64,000 nt of DNA, taken from positions 9,494,587 to 9,558,586 of the forward strand of contig CM053326.1 in the NCBI GenBank assembly GCA_028583605.1, in the 5' to 3' direction. The notes beneath the pieces are model-generated. The model did no database searches. It saw only the letters and a program-made list of their open reading frames with translations, and was not told the origin of the DNA. Every line of letters begins with the position of its first letter. The first letter of the stretch is position 1. Of the stretch, positions 45,146 through 56,897 are shown one piece after another. Source of the DNA: Dastarcus helophoroides (lineage: Eukaryota > Arthropoda > Insecta > Coleoptera > Bothrideridae). The position numbers were made by a program, and so were the translations under genes.

Positions 45146-47346
45146 CAGTAAGACCCCGCTTAACGCTGTTTCGTTTAGCGCTGTTTCGGTTTAGCGCTCT
45201 TTTATTTCAACCCGGGGATTCCCCGAAATTGTGCGCAGCAGTTAGATTTCCAAATATGTACATAACATATCCGAAACAGTGTATGTTAGTTGTGTTTCTT
45301 GTTTGGTGCGGTGCTGTACGGACGCATTTTTATCATTTGAAACATTTGTTGTCAATACTGTAAGTATAAATTTATATAATACTATAACGAATAATACATT
45401 GACAAATATTATAATCTTTAGTTTTTATCATGGGTGATAATGAAAACCAAGAAAAGAAAGCAGCCAAAGAAAGCATTTCACTGGAAACTAAAATGATTAG
45501 AAAATTAGATTCTGGTGAACGTCAATCTCAAATTAGTGCTGCATTGAAGTTGGCAACTTCAACAAAAAGGACAATTCTTAAGAATAAAGAAAAAATATTG
45601 TCATCGGAAACTGCAACTACGTCAAGCTCTGCAAGTAGAATTACCCGTTCTAGAAATAACATTATAGAGGAAATGGAAAAACGACTGTCTATATGAATAC
45701 ATTGAACGCAATATGCCATTAAGCCAATCTATCATAATCGAAAAAGCTAGAAGAATTTTTAACTACATTCAGGCTGAAGCAAGTGACATGAGTGAAACTT
45801 TCGTTGCTAGTCGAGGATGGTTTAATAGATTTAAGCAACGAAATAATCTTCACAACATAAAGATCACAGGAGAAGCAGCAAGTGGTAATACGAAAGCGGC
45901 GGCTGAATTCCCAGCGACATTAAATAAAATAATTGAACAAGGAAACTATCCTCCAGAATTGGCGGTTTTTAATGTTGATGAAACAGGCCTGTTTTGGAAA
46001 AGAATGCCAAAACGAACATTTCTGTCCCGTCAAGAGAAACGAGCACCAGGATTTAAAGCTGCAAAAGATCGCTTAACACTTCTACTGGGTGGTAACGCAA
46101 GCGGAGATTTCAAATTAAAACCACTACTAGTTTACCACTCCAAAAACCCAAGAGCGATGAAAGGCATATCTAAATTAACTTTAGCTGTAATTTGGGAGTC
46201 TAATAAAAAATCATGGATAACTATGAAAATTTTCCAGGATTGGTTCACTGAACATTTCTGCCCGTCTGTTAAACGTAATTGCGAAATTAAAAACTTGAAC
46301 AAAGAGCACTACTATTAATTAATAATGCTTCAAGCCACCCAACAAATTTACCAGACTTAACAACATGCATTCCAGTCGAAGAGGTTTTCTTGCCGCCTAG
46401 CACAACTGCCTTAATCTAACCAATGGACCAAGGCGTTATATCTAATTTTAAGGCTTATTACTTAAGGCGAACATTTAAGCAGATGTTCGAAAAAACAGAC
46501 GGAGAAGAGAAGCAATCAATAAGATAATTTTGGAAAAACTACAATATCATGAATGCTGTAGAAAACATAAAGCTTTCTTGGAATAAGATAACAGAAAGAT
46601 CTTTGAAAGGAGTATGGAAGAACATTTGTCCAGATTTAAGTAAGAGCGAAGACATTGGTCACTATGTCTATATGGATGAAATAGTGGAAGAAATAGTGAA
46701 ATTAGCGAAACAAACCGGTTTAGATGAGTTAAATGTGGAAGACGTCGAAAAAATAGTTCAAGAAACAGCAGTTGGTCTTTCTAATGATGAGTTCAAGGAA
46801 TTGAGCAAGAAGAAAACAGAAATATTGACAGTAGTGATTTCGAAGAAGAGCAAAAAGAACTTTCGATGGTGTTTGTAAAAAGGAGTTTGACCACTATAAC
46901 TGAAATTATGGACCAATTTGTTGAAAATGATCCAAATTTTGACAGGAGTTCAAAAGTAAGACGAGGTGTTATAGATGCTTTATCCACTTATCAACAACTT
47001 CTAACAGAACGCAAAAAGAAAACGCAAACTAAATTAGATGCCTTCTTGACAAAAAGGCAGAAAATTGAAAATACAGAATAGACTGAATGATCTGACTGAC
47101 TTAGAATTTTATTTGTTTTTATAAGTATATTCCTTTATATTGTTTTTATTTTTGTAAGAAATAGATGTTTGGTTTTATTGTTATGAAAAAAAACATAATT
47201 ATTAAATTTAATTACCTAACCAATTTTCTATCTATCTTTCCCTAACCCAGTTATTTACATGTTAAGATAGCCTCGTTTAGCGTTGTTTCGCATTAGCGCT
47301 CTACTTTGATGGAACGTATCCTACGCTGTTAAGCTGGGTCTTACTG
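45146..47346 (+). mobile_element. Tigger/pogo element, near full length (2.2 kb)
   Basis: The TIRs are CAGTAAGACCCCGCTTAAC and, inverted, CAGTAAGACCCAGCTTAAC, flanked by TA at both sides. A subterminal repeat (GTTTCG-TTAGCGCT) is present at both ends. It encodes one transposase in pieces. Termini, TA duplication and JRK/CENP-B-like protein place it in the Tigger branch of pogo. Confidence 0.95.
45430..47081 (+). pseudogene. Tigger transposase, inactive
   Basis: In order: an N-terminal HTH (SLETKMIRKLDSGERQSQIS, then TKRTILKNKEKI), a CENP-B-type DNA-binding region (ARRIFNYIQAEASD, FVASRGWFNRFKQRNNLH), and the DDE core. The first catalytic Asp is seen in AVFNVDETGLFWKRMPKRTF. The second site reads LLLINNASSHP where the family has IDN, so the second Asp is Asn. 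The third is seen in PMDQGVISNFKAYYLR. Frameshifts occur near 45,690 and 46,310, a TAA replaces a codon just before PMDQG, and another frame break falls near 46,870. A C-terminal acidic tail follows to 47,081. Confidence 0.92.
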
Positions 47347-47932
47347 TAATAAAGGTTTTTGGAGAAAGGTAACTACCTATGCACTAATGCAAAATAAGTT
47401 CGTATTCGAGTTGCTACTGAAAACAAACATGTAAACATATTTCATATCATATTTGTCAGTTAGCTTTCGGAAATGTGGCGTACAAATTGGAAATTCAAAA
47501 AACCTTAATCATAGCCATAATCATTTAGTTGAACAAGTGCAGAAATATTATGCTGCAAATATTAATGATGTCTTTCCAAAATTGGTCGACTATTATCAAT
47601 ACGCACTTATTATAGTAATGAGATTGTATTTTAGTTTTATCTATTATCGTTCATTATGCTAGAATACTTAGAGAATGCTTAGATGCTTGAAACTATTCCT
47701 TTTGAATCTAATGATAATCCTTCAAATGTTCTACAAGCACAGCCATTAAAAATTCTCTGGGCAATGGTTGTTGTTTATGATAAAAGCTGGGAGACTGGAA
47801 ATGGAAATTGGTTACGATGCCGAATATCTCGGAAAAATTCGGGAATTAGATTAATCTGACCGTACCAGCATTTAATGCAACAAGTCAGAAGAGAAACGCA
47901 TGCCATCGGAAGTCAGTGGACCTTTAGGAACA

Positions 47933-49097
47933 ATTTGAATATTGTTTTTTGTCAGAGGCTAAAAACACCTTAACTAAATAATTTAATTTTGTTTATACTG
48001 CGCTCAGAATTTCTTCCCAAAACTTTTGTTACATAAGTTAGTAACACTTTCTCAATTATTGAGAAAATTTCAGAATAAAACTCAAATGTTTAACACGCAG
48101 TGTCTATTGCATTAACGTTTTGGTGCCTATTATCTTCAGTCCGTGCGTGCGTCGCTGAACATACGAAATCTCATCAGATTTGATTCAAAGTACTCCAAAG
48201 CGTACATACAAACTTTAACAATGAAAAGTATACTCCTTTAGATTTACATAATTTCAGTCTAATTTGCCTCTACCGTATGCATGCGTAAAAAAATCAGAAA
48301 AGGACTGACGGAATAAATGAATAAATACATATGTTCTACAAAGCATTTGGCACTCTTATTTTTATGTATTTATTTTCAGTGTATCAAACAAAAGCAAATA
48401 GTTACACAGATAGGAACATTGATTATATTACGTATTACATAAAAAAAGTGAAATCAATATTCTTTATAAATAAAAAAATACTAGGGATGTGTAACTATTT
48501 AAGTCCAGATTCGATCTATCTTAAGATTTTCCCAACCAAAATAACTGATTCGTTTTTACTTTAGAATCCTTATTGACTCGTTTTGAATTACACAGTTTTT
48601 TTTTTAATTTCAGCTTACCCAGTTAAGATATTTAAATTATTATTTAAATAAATAAAATTGTGACTTTTAAGAATTTTATATATCTTATAGTCGTGCGTCA
48701 AAAAATGTTTTTCAAAAGTAAACATTGCATTTATTTATTAAAATAATTTAAATTTCTTACAAATTGGGTCCGATAAGCTAAAATAAAAAGAATTGTGCAA
48801 AATAACTGGTATTAAAAAATTAAAGACCAAATTATTATTATACCTTTTCAACATATATTATAATTTTTAAAAAGATATGGGAAATCATATTTTACTAATA
48901 AGATATTTTCGATTTTCCCGAAAACAATTTACAGATTTCTGCAAGATTGTAGAGCATAACGAAGCGTTAATCAGAAGGCAGGAAAACACATAATACTAAA
49001 AAAATCAGTAAGTTAAAAACGATTGAATTATTTTGCTAAATAATTTCGTTTAGATTATTTTTCTATAAACAAAGTTATCACAATTTTAAAAAATATA
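47933..49097. other. AT-rich intergenic DNA, nothing recognised
   Basis: The frames at 48,331-48,564 and nearby lack any known motif. Confidence 0.4.
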
Positions 49098-49099
49098 TA

Positions 49100-49746
49100 C
49101 AGGGTGATTCAAAATTGGATGCACATATTTTGTGAGCATATTTTCGGAGTCAAAATAAGACTTTTTTTCCTATAAACATGTGTCCTAAAATGCACCGCAC
49201 AATGATCACCTCCGGCAACCTATGAGCAGAAGAATGGCAGGTTGTATCGCGGAAGAAGCGGGCAGCATTTTCAATATTTGTTATAGAATAATTAATGCTG
49301 TTTACTAAAAAGTCTAAAATTTTCCCTAAGCTTGGTTTAATTTAGATGATGATTATTTTAATAAACTCTCCTTTAGCTAAATACAATTTTCTTGCATCAG
49401 AGCAATCTTTGTTGTGTTTTTTAATCTTTCTTGATTTCAGGGGACATTTGAAGATAATCAAGGACCAGTCCGTTCCACCAAAAAAAAACCAAAATGGTTA
49501 GTTGCAAGAGATCAAAATTTTAGTTTTTGTCACGGCCAACTAGACGAACGCAAAATTATGGCCAAGAAAAGTGTAAACCCCCTTCATCCTCCCTAAAATT
49601 AAATTTACAGAATTTTTAATTAAAAAATAAATAGAGAGCTCAGAAAGGAGAGGCTTGCAAATTTTCAGATGATTTGAATTATAATTGTGGTCACAATTTG
49701 ACATATTCGTAATTGAAATTTGTGCTTCAAATTTTGAGTTACCCTG
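49100..49746. mobile_element. Tc1/mariner-type non-autonomous TIR element
   Basis: Ends CAGGGTGATTCAAAATTGG and, inverted, CAGGGTAACTCAAAATTTG, flanked by TA (49,098-49,099; 49,747-49,748). No transposase. Relatives of the left end are at 54,542 (plus) and about 61,985-62,102 (minus). A Penelope-related fragment sits inside at 49,399. Confidence 0.75.
49399..49490 (+). repeat. Fragment of the ribozyme-linked Penelope-type repeat
   Basis: AGAGCAATCTTTGTTGTG through TTTCAGGGGACA and on to AAGGACCAGTCCGTTCCACC matches the sequence downstream of the hammerhead at 8,916-8,964 and its left flank at 8,829. The similarity starts at the nucleotide just after the predicted cleavage site. Confidence 0.75.
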
Positions 49747-49748
49747 TA

Positions 49749-50313
49749 TAAAATAACCTTTAAAATATCCAAATGCTAAACAATCGAAAGTGCAAAACAT
49801 GTTAACAATGCATTTTCATAAATATTACGTATAATTTTAATAAAATTTGGTCATGAAATTATAACGTTTTATAATACCATTTGAACAAGTTTGATTAATG
49901 GCAATGAATATTTATATGAGAGCATGACTAATGTACGTACAACGAAAGAATAACACACTTATGGTAATGTAGCGACTAAAGGTAATCAAAATACAAAATG
50001 TATAGAGCGTCCCATTTTCGGTTCTTTTTGGGGGGTATTGGAGTTATTATTAAAGGTATAATAGGGTATTGAGGTTTTTACTATAGTCCCCTACTTTTTG
50101 ATCAAATGAAAGATTGCAGTGTAAAATTTGTCATTTCTGTCTTAATTTTTATAATTTAAAGGTGATTCTGAAAATCCTGGATTTTTAGACATTCTCGTCG
50201 TACTCTCATGTATTAAAATGTTAAAAACGGTTCTTGCTTCAGTTTTTACGTTGAGTTCAGTGGCGCAGTCAGTTTTTTTTTTCAAATCATATTTTTGAGA
50301 TAGAAGTTATATA
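49749..50313. other. AT-rich spacer
   Basis: No recognisable feature between the two TIR elements. Confidence 0.45.
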
Positions 50314-50315
50314 TA

Positions 50316-52114
50316 CAGGGTGAGTTATTAGTAGGATAAAGCTCCGTAGCTTCTACAGATTCTTCGCTAACAAAAATAGTTTTGGTACAAAGGTACATTA
50401 GCATAAGACGCACATTCTAAAAATTTTTTTACTATACAGGGTTAACATATACAGAGCGGTGCAGTAAAGTTCACTTTTTTTAAGGGAACACCCTATATAT
50501 TTTCACATATTCTAATGTTTTGTAAAAATGCTGATTAAAATAATATCAAATAACCTTGGTCTGTGGTTAACAGTTTTTGAGATAATTAGAAAAATCATTA
50601 AAATTAAGCCTAAATTGCAAGCTCGCTTAAAATTCGGGGAATACCCAAATGATTTTATTTTTAGGGCAGATTATTTCAGAACATCCTTTTCTAAAAATAT
50701 GATGTAATTTTATTTAAATAAGATTTGCAGTTATACAGGGTGATTAGTAAACGCAAACTGAATTTTTTCTCAAAAAATTCAAATGGCACACACTGTATAT
50801 TATTTTTCATTTCTGTTAATTAACAGCTAAGCCTTGCTTTGATGTTAACATTTGGGGCTAATTCTTATAATTCGGGAGATATTTAACTTCAAATTAAAAA
50901 AATTCAAATTCTCTAGATTTATTTCAGTAAAATGGATTTTTTCTCATATTTTTAGACCTAAACAAAAATAATGTTTTTAAAATGCACTAATTTAATTCAC
51001 TGTTTTAATTTTAATCATATAAATTGCATATTTTCAAAAATATAAACTCTTAAATAGAAAACATATTGGTTTAGATGCTTCTAATCATCTATACCTAAAT
51101 TCTAAGCATCTATGCTCTATGTTCTTTGCAGAGTTCATATTTAAGGCAAATAAAGGTAAAACTAGTGCAGGGTACAACATTCGTTCCTTCTAGTCAATTT
51201 TACGTTTGTTTTGGTGACGAAAATTAACAAAACAAACCAATTTTCCACAACAACAATGAAAAAAATATTAATAAATATATTTTATGCAGCATATTTTCAA
51301 AAAGAAGATAAGTTATACATACACTGTGGCCTAATTAAGCTAAAGTACTCTAATAACAGTTGTGCATTTTACCTTAAATTGGTAAGATCGCAGTTGGAAC
51401 GAGATATGTCGAATTTCCGATTTTGTAAATTTTTTTTCAAAATTATGCGGTAAAAAGTTTATTTATTAGTGTTTTTCATTACCGTTCAGAAATAAATTTT
51501 TAACAACTTCAAGCAGAGATACATTTTAAACATTCAAATGTCGACAATGTTTATTTTTCAAATTTAAAGTTAAATAACTTTCAAACTATAGAATCAACGC
51601 CTAATTGTTGCTTAACAAAAATAAAAAATAATATACAGGATGTGCTGTTTGAATTTTTTGACCAAAATGTAATTTTGCCTTTGCTAACCACCCTGTGTAA
51701 TATCAAATACTATTTAAATGAAATTATGTAAATTTTCAAGAAAAGGACATACTGCAATTATTTGCGTAAAAACAAACTAATTTGTTGCTTCTAGTCTTTC
51801 AAACGAGCTTTAAAATTAGACTGAAATTTCATGATTTTTCTAAATATCTGAAAAACTATTAATCGCAGACCCCTATTGTTTGATATCGTATTAATCAACA
51901 TTTTGTATAGCATTTAAATATGTAATAATATACAGGGTATTCTATTTAAAAAAAGACAACTTTAGTGCACCACCGTGTATATATTCACCGTGTATAGTAT
52001 ACAATAATTTTAAAATGTGTCCCTCATAGTAATGTACCTTTGTACTACAAAGATCTTTATTACCAAAATAATCGTAGAAGCTATAGGGCTTTACCCTACT
52101 AATGACTCATCCTG
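50316..52114. mobile_element. 1.8-kb foldback element, arms nearly half its length
   Basis: Ends CAGGGTGAGTTATTAGTAGG and, inverted, CAGGATGAGTCATTAGTAGG. Similarity continues inward for roughly 750-800 bp on each side with about 75 percent identity by eye (paired blocks TAAAGCTCCGTAGCTTCTAC, GGTGCAGTAAAGTT, AAATAAGATTTGCAGT-TACA). Several internal ACAGGGTG-like motifs repeat the terminal motif. TA precedes the left end; the right flank is TG. A Tc1/mariner-type origin is likely. Short frames are non-coding. Confidence 0.8.
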
Positions 52115-55104
52115 TGGATTTTTTAAAAATATAAAAATATTAAGGTTTATTTTGAAAAATAAGCTCAAAATTCGATATGTTTATATTTTAGTTTATTTAT
52201 AGCAGTATGTTACTACTAATTTATTACACAAATTAATAAAAATTCAGAGAATTAAATTCTCTAAAAGTTAATTTTAATATTTTCAATTGTATATTAAGTT
52301 TAACCACTATCGCACCTTTCACTTTATCGCAAAAACTCAAACCTTACAACTAATAAAAACAACCTAAACGCTCTTTCGAATGGGTTGTTCCGTTTACAAA
52401 AATAATACTTTGGTTAAAGTATTCAGAATTTAAATTCGGCACCTTGGTAGATTATAGTAAGGTCCAGTTAAATGTTTAGAGAGCTACAAAGAACCAGCAA
52501 AAAATTATTGATATTTACAACTTCAGGCTTTTGATATTGAGCCCTATGAGAAACCAGAGATTTTACATATTATTCAAAAAGTACCGTTCAGATTTCAGTA
52601 AAGAGGTTTTTACATTTTTCTTGACGTATAAAATATATTTTTTATAAAATATTCAAATTTATATTTTTTTTGTTCAAATTAAAACTTCGGTTTGAAACTT
52701 CAAAATTAGAAAAATACAAATATTTATTTTATTCTTAAAATTATGAAATATTTTTTGCAAAGAATCATGATTTTTATTAAAATTTTGACTTGTTATTTTC
52801 GAACCTTCAATTTTAATTTTAAATGTGGACTTTAATCTTAAACGTTAATATTTATAGTTTAAATTCAGTTAAAAATGATAATTTTCGATTTTCTCAAATT
52901 TTGGAGCTGCCGTTGTTTTAGATTATTACCTAAATGTGTATAGGTCTTATTACAATCAAAATTGTGCCCAAGTTCAATTTTGAATATCAAATAAATAATG
53001 ACGAAAATATTGGGCTATTTTAATTTTAAATGGGACTAGTGTATTGCAAAATAAGGCTTTTTACCAAATTTCAAGTTTCTAGACAGGCACATCCGGTGCC
53101 TCAGGATGAGGATTTACCTCAATAGTTTCCCGTTAATATTTCCACGGTTATTTTTTCATTTAACTCATTTATTAGCAAAAATGATAAATTAAAGTATTAA
53201 GGTAACAAAAGCGACAAAATTAATTCAAAAATATGAAAACTATCAAACTATTAACGCACTGTCAACAAGATTAATTTGTTCTCTGATCGAATTTACGTGC
53301 CTGTCACGTTGACATATTGATAGAAGTACATAGGAGTCTATTTTTAAGGTTTTAGGGACTTAATTTGCAAAAATCCTTTCTTCCGGACGCCTATAGTATA
53401 TAAAAAAAATTATGTGCTAAGTTTCAAGCTCCTACACCTGCCGGTTTGGACAGTGCTTTGACATGTCAGTCACCACTGAACCCGTAAAAAAACTCTAACA
53501 AGGTTAGTTGTTATCTTATCGATATAATAGGAAGGCCTCACGGAAATACGAGGTATTTCTAAAAGAAAATTTTCAAAATCACCTTGCAGCTTAGAAACTA
53601 AGCCAGCCCTGACAAATTTGACACAGGAATCTTTCATTTGATTGAAGGGTAGTAGTGAAGTGAAAATTTCAACACTCTATCTTTAATAAGTCCAGTACTT
53701 CCGAAAAGTGCCGACAATGCGACACCCTGTACACACTGAAACCTTGAAATTCACTAACGATTATGTAAGCAAATTAAAAATGTATTAAATATTTGTATTT
53801 TTAAATTAATAAACATCTTGTTTCAGACATTTTCTGTTCAAAATCTGACTGCTGAATGTGAATTATGATCAGTCTTAATCGGATAATTTTAATTCATGTT
53901 TATAGGGCTAAAATTATCAAAAAATTTGCATTGGACAAATAAAATAAACCTATTATTTTACTGCAATAACATTATTTTTAATATTTTTTAAGATATGCAT
54001 ATATGCATAATACAGAAACATCATTAACAACAAATATGTCAAAAATAACAACACAAAAGTATAGGGATAATTTTTCCAATTATTATAAATATTAGTTTAT
54101 TATTATTTTGTTTTCTCGGTTTTGACGGTGATGTTAATTATAAGTAGCATTCACTGGGGTATCCTACCAACAGTAATGCTGCTTTGCTGTGCTTTGTTTA
54201 ATTCCTCAAAACTCATTTAGGCCACTTGCGGATATTACATTACAATGGGTATCGTCGTAAGACTTTCCTGCTTTTACATTTTCTAATTTCTTGCTGAAGA
54301 TTTTGATATTTTGTGATTTTCCCATTAATCGTATTAGAAACATTTGGGGCGTCAGTTATAGCTTTACATATAATTTGGGTACACTTGCTTTTCCCATCTG
54401 CTTTTAGTAATATTACTATTATTTTTAAAACATTTACTATTAATATTTAATGCAGCTTATCATTACCAAGATTGAATAATTTTATGAAGCAGGAGTTGAA
54501 AAGGAATCATATAACTTGGTAACATAAGATCACATATTATACAAGGTGATTCTTAAAGTAGTACCATAAATTCTGGATCGTATTTTAGAGCCCAAAATGA
54601 GACCTAAAAGTCTATATAAACATATGTCGCAAAACGTTCCTAATTATAGTTTTTTATTAATAATTGGGGAACGTGTACAGATAATTGGAGGTCTCATGTC
54701 TTATAATAAAATCTGTTTTTATGCATACTAAACATCAAATGTCATAGGTTTGTTATGTTAAATGCAAATAAGTTTTTTCTGAAATTGAATTATTTCGAGT
54801 GTTGATTTTAAAAAAGATTCCCAAATTTTTCGAAACTCTTTGTACTATATTAGGTATGTTAAAAATTCAAATCATCATGAAACAGGTTATACCCCTTAAC
54901 ATAAAATAATAATAATATGCAAACTATTCTCACCAACATTCAGTAAATAGATTTCTATTTATTTACACAATACCATTTTTGTGTTATTCTTTCGTATTAT
55001 CATAATTATTACATCTCTTACATCAAAAAAATGATGAAAGTTACTTAATTGTAGCAATACATTACAATATAAACATTCATATAAATCTACAAAGAACTCA
55101 CAAC
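52115..55104. other. Intergenic or downstream region with MITE ends
   Basis: No gene. A CAAGGTGATTCTTAAAG terminus at 54,542 and following 150 bp match the left end of the element at 49,100 (TAAAAGTCTATATAAACAT against its CTATAAACATGTG block). ACACCCTGTA at about 53,722-53,731 looks like the right end of another member. Neither partner end was found. Confidence 0.5.
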
Positions 55105-55110
55105 AGGAGT

Positions 55111-55116
55111 TTTATT
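55111..55116 (-). terminator. oaf: Poly(A) signal of oaf
   Basis: AATAAA on the minus strand about 85 bases after the oaf stop codon, a plausible 3' UTR length for a compact insect transcript. Confidence 0.65.
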
Positions 55117-55201
55117 TTCACAAGAGTTGTTACTAAGGCATATTGGTCCATGTCTTTCTTAATAAGGCAGTACCATCAATTTATGTATTTTAGGTGGGAG
55201 G

Positions 55202-55518
55202 TCATTCATCCCACAGGCATTGTTGTTTCTGAGCGGAATAATACAAAAATAAATGGCACTTTCTGCAAGTCTTAATGCCGCATCTGTATGAGGTGGCGGA
55301 TGTTTTAATGGAGCTTTTACCCTTACAATATTTTAGACCGCACGGGTACCAACCTATACATATTTCTAAATGGCAATCACATGGAATGTACATTTTCTTC
55401 AACCCTGTACAAACTGCAAGTTTTTCTTTTGAATCTACTCTTACATCATTTTGAAGAAAATGATTAACACTGCCCGGAAATTTCTTCAGAGCTGTCAAAT
55501 ATGTGGTCTCCGGTATAC
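55202..55518 (-). CDS. oaf: out at first (oaf), terminal coding exon
   Basis: The exon encodes the C-terminal ~105 residues of OAF, a secreted protein conserved in animals, of poorly known role and required for normal development in Drosophila. Visible motifs are LEICIGWYPCGLKYCKGK, SYRCGIKTCRKC and a C-terminal QKQQCLWDE, matching the conserved WYPC-LKYC, CGI-C and QRQLCLWDE tail of the family. The many cysteines suggest disulphides. On the minus strand TTTTTTGTTCTTTTACAG forms a good acceptor, and the exon begins with two bases of a split codon, then IPETTYLTALKKFPG. The frame is clean to TGA. Earlier exons should lie at higher coordinates or beyond the window; I did not find them. Confidence 0.88.
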
Positions 55519-55536
55519 CTGTAAAAGAACAAAAAA
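55519..55536 (-). other. oaf: Splice acceptor of the last oaf intron
   Basis: A pyrimidine-rich TTTTTTGTTCTTTTAC followed by AG at 55,520-55,519, directly before the conserved coding sequence. Confidence 0.8.
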
Positions 55537-56889
55537 ATTAATATTGTCATTTTTAAGTCTAATGTATAATTGTAAATAAAATTTATTATGAAAGAAAATC
55601 TATTCAGGTTTGGTTGTTATGAGTTAAAGGCAAACGTGAAAATACTCAATATTTTCAAATGTGTGTATCATTTGTATTCAACACCAGAGACTTGATAGAA
55701 TTGGAGCAACACCGAAAATAAATGGACCCTTTTAGAGTTTATACATAACTGGCACCTTGTTCACAATGTCTGGACATGAGACCTATATCCTGCCGGGAAA
55801 CATATCTGATAAATTAGGCCCTCTTCACGAAACGTTTTTATCCCACTCAAAGGGAAACCCCGTGACGGTTTTACTTGTTGGTTACTTTCCAATGAGTTTC
55901 ATATGTTTCATCATTTTTCATTTCTTTGTCATTTCTAACTTCTCGATTCAATCGCTGTAGGAAATCTGAGCAATAACCATCAATTTTATAACCCTTCAGT
56001 AGATATATGATATTATTGCCAAATTGCACTGAAAAAAAATATTTAAAAGAAAATATTTATTAGATTTCTTAGACATCTAAAATGTGCTGATTTAACTCTT
56101 GTTATTATAGACGAGATTCAGGGATGGATTATTTTGAGTTATTTCAGACTCAGACTAGAATCTAAATATTAAAAAAAAAAAAACAAACAAAATTCTAATG
56201 TTTGAAAGTTTTGTACCTATATTTTCATGACTGTTGAAATGATTATTCGTAATCCGTCGCCGGCACTTGTTCTATTAAAATTAAGATCAATAAAATTGCT
56301 TTAAAGATTTAAAAACCTGGGCTAACTTCGATTTCCAAATCAATGTAATAAATATTATAAAACACATTTTTATTTATGAATTTCACCAATCAATTTTCAG
56401 TTGTTCGCACAAGCTTAATCAGCTATTTTATGCTTTGGTTCTAAAGCATTATGAAGCAGCAATACGACAAAAAAATACAACAGATCATTTACCAACATTT
56501 GCTTCCTCTAAGAAAATAACCTGAAATACCTATTTTGGTTTTGAAAAAGTGATCAACGGCAACTTACTTATCGAGAAGTTCAATGTCTCGACGAAGATCT
56601 TACTGTATAACTATTTTAATTTATTAGTTTTTATAGAATGATGGCTTTCACCGGGGATTCTCCCAAACGATATTCCTCTTACTAGACTTATATAACAAAA
56701 TTTAGTGTTGCAGTAATTTACTGCTCTCTCGTTAAATGCAGGATAAATACGGTGACCTACTAATTCAGCTGCATTTAACTCTGATATAAAATCATATATA
56801 TTCACGACTAATCATCGTTAAATTTTAAATTTAACAATTTCGTGGTTCTGCGAAATTTGATTATATTGTTGTATTGATTTGATTCTTAT
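55537..56889. other. Probable oaf intron, no exon recognised
   Basis: AT-rich. The 67-codon plus frame at 55,757-55,960 and the 64-codon minus frame at 56,611-56,805 match nothing known and do not resemble OAF. Confidence 0.5.
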
Positions 56890-56897
56890 ATCGATAC

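Larger units (their letters stand above)
45063..47932. mobile_element. Outer inverted-repeat element holding the Tigger
   Basis: 45,063-45,137 and 47,858-47,932 are inverted copies (blocks CGATGGCA-GC, TCTGACTTGTTG, GGTCAGATTAA), about 75 bp and diverged. The Tigger starts right after the left repeat, leaving about 0.5 kb of the outer element to its right. Non-autonomous and of unknown superfamily. Confidence 0.5.

Noticed and set aside
55890..56036. A 150-base open stretch on the minus strand after TTTTTTTTCAG, looking like another oaf exon
   Set aside because: Its translation does not resemble OAF, and the reading phase at its possible donor does not fit the split codon at the start of the terminal exon.
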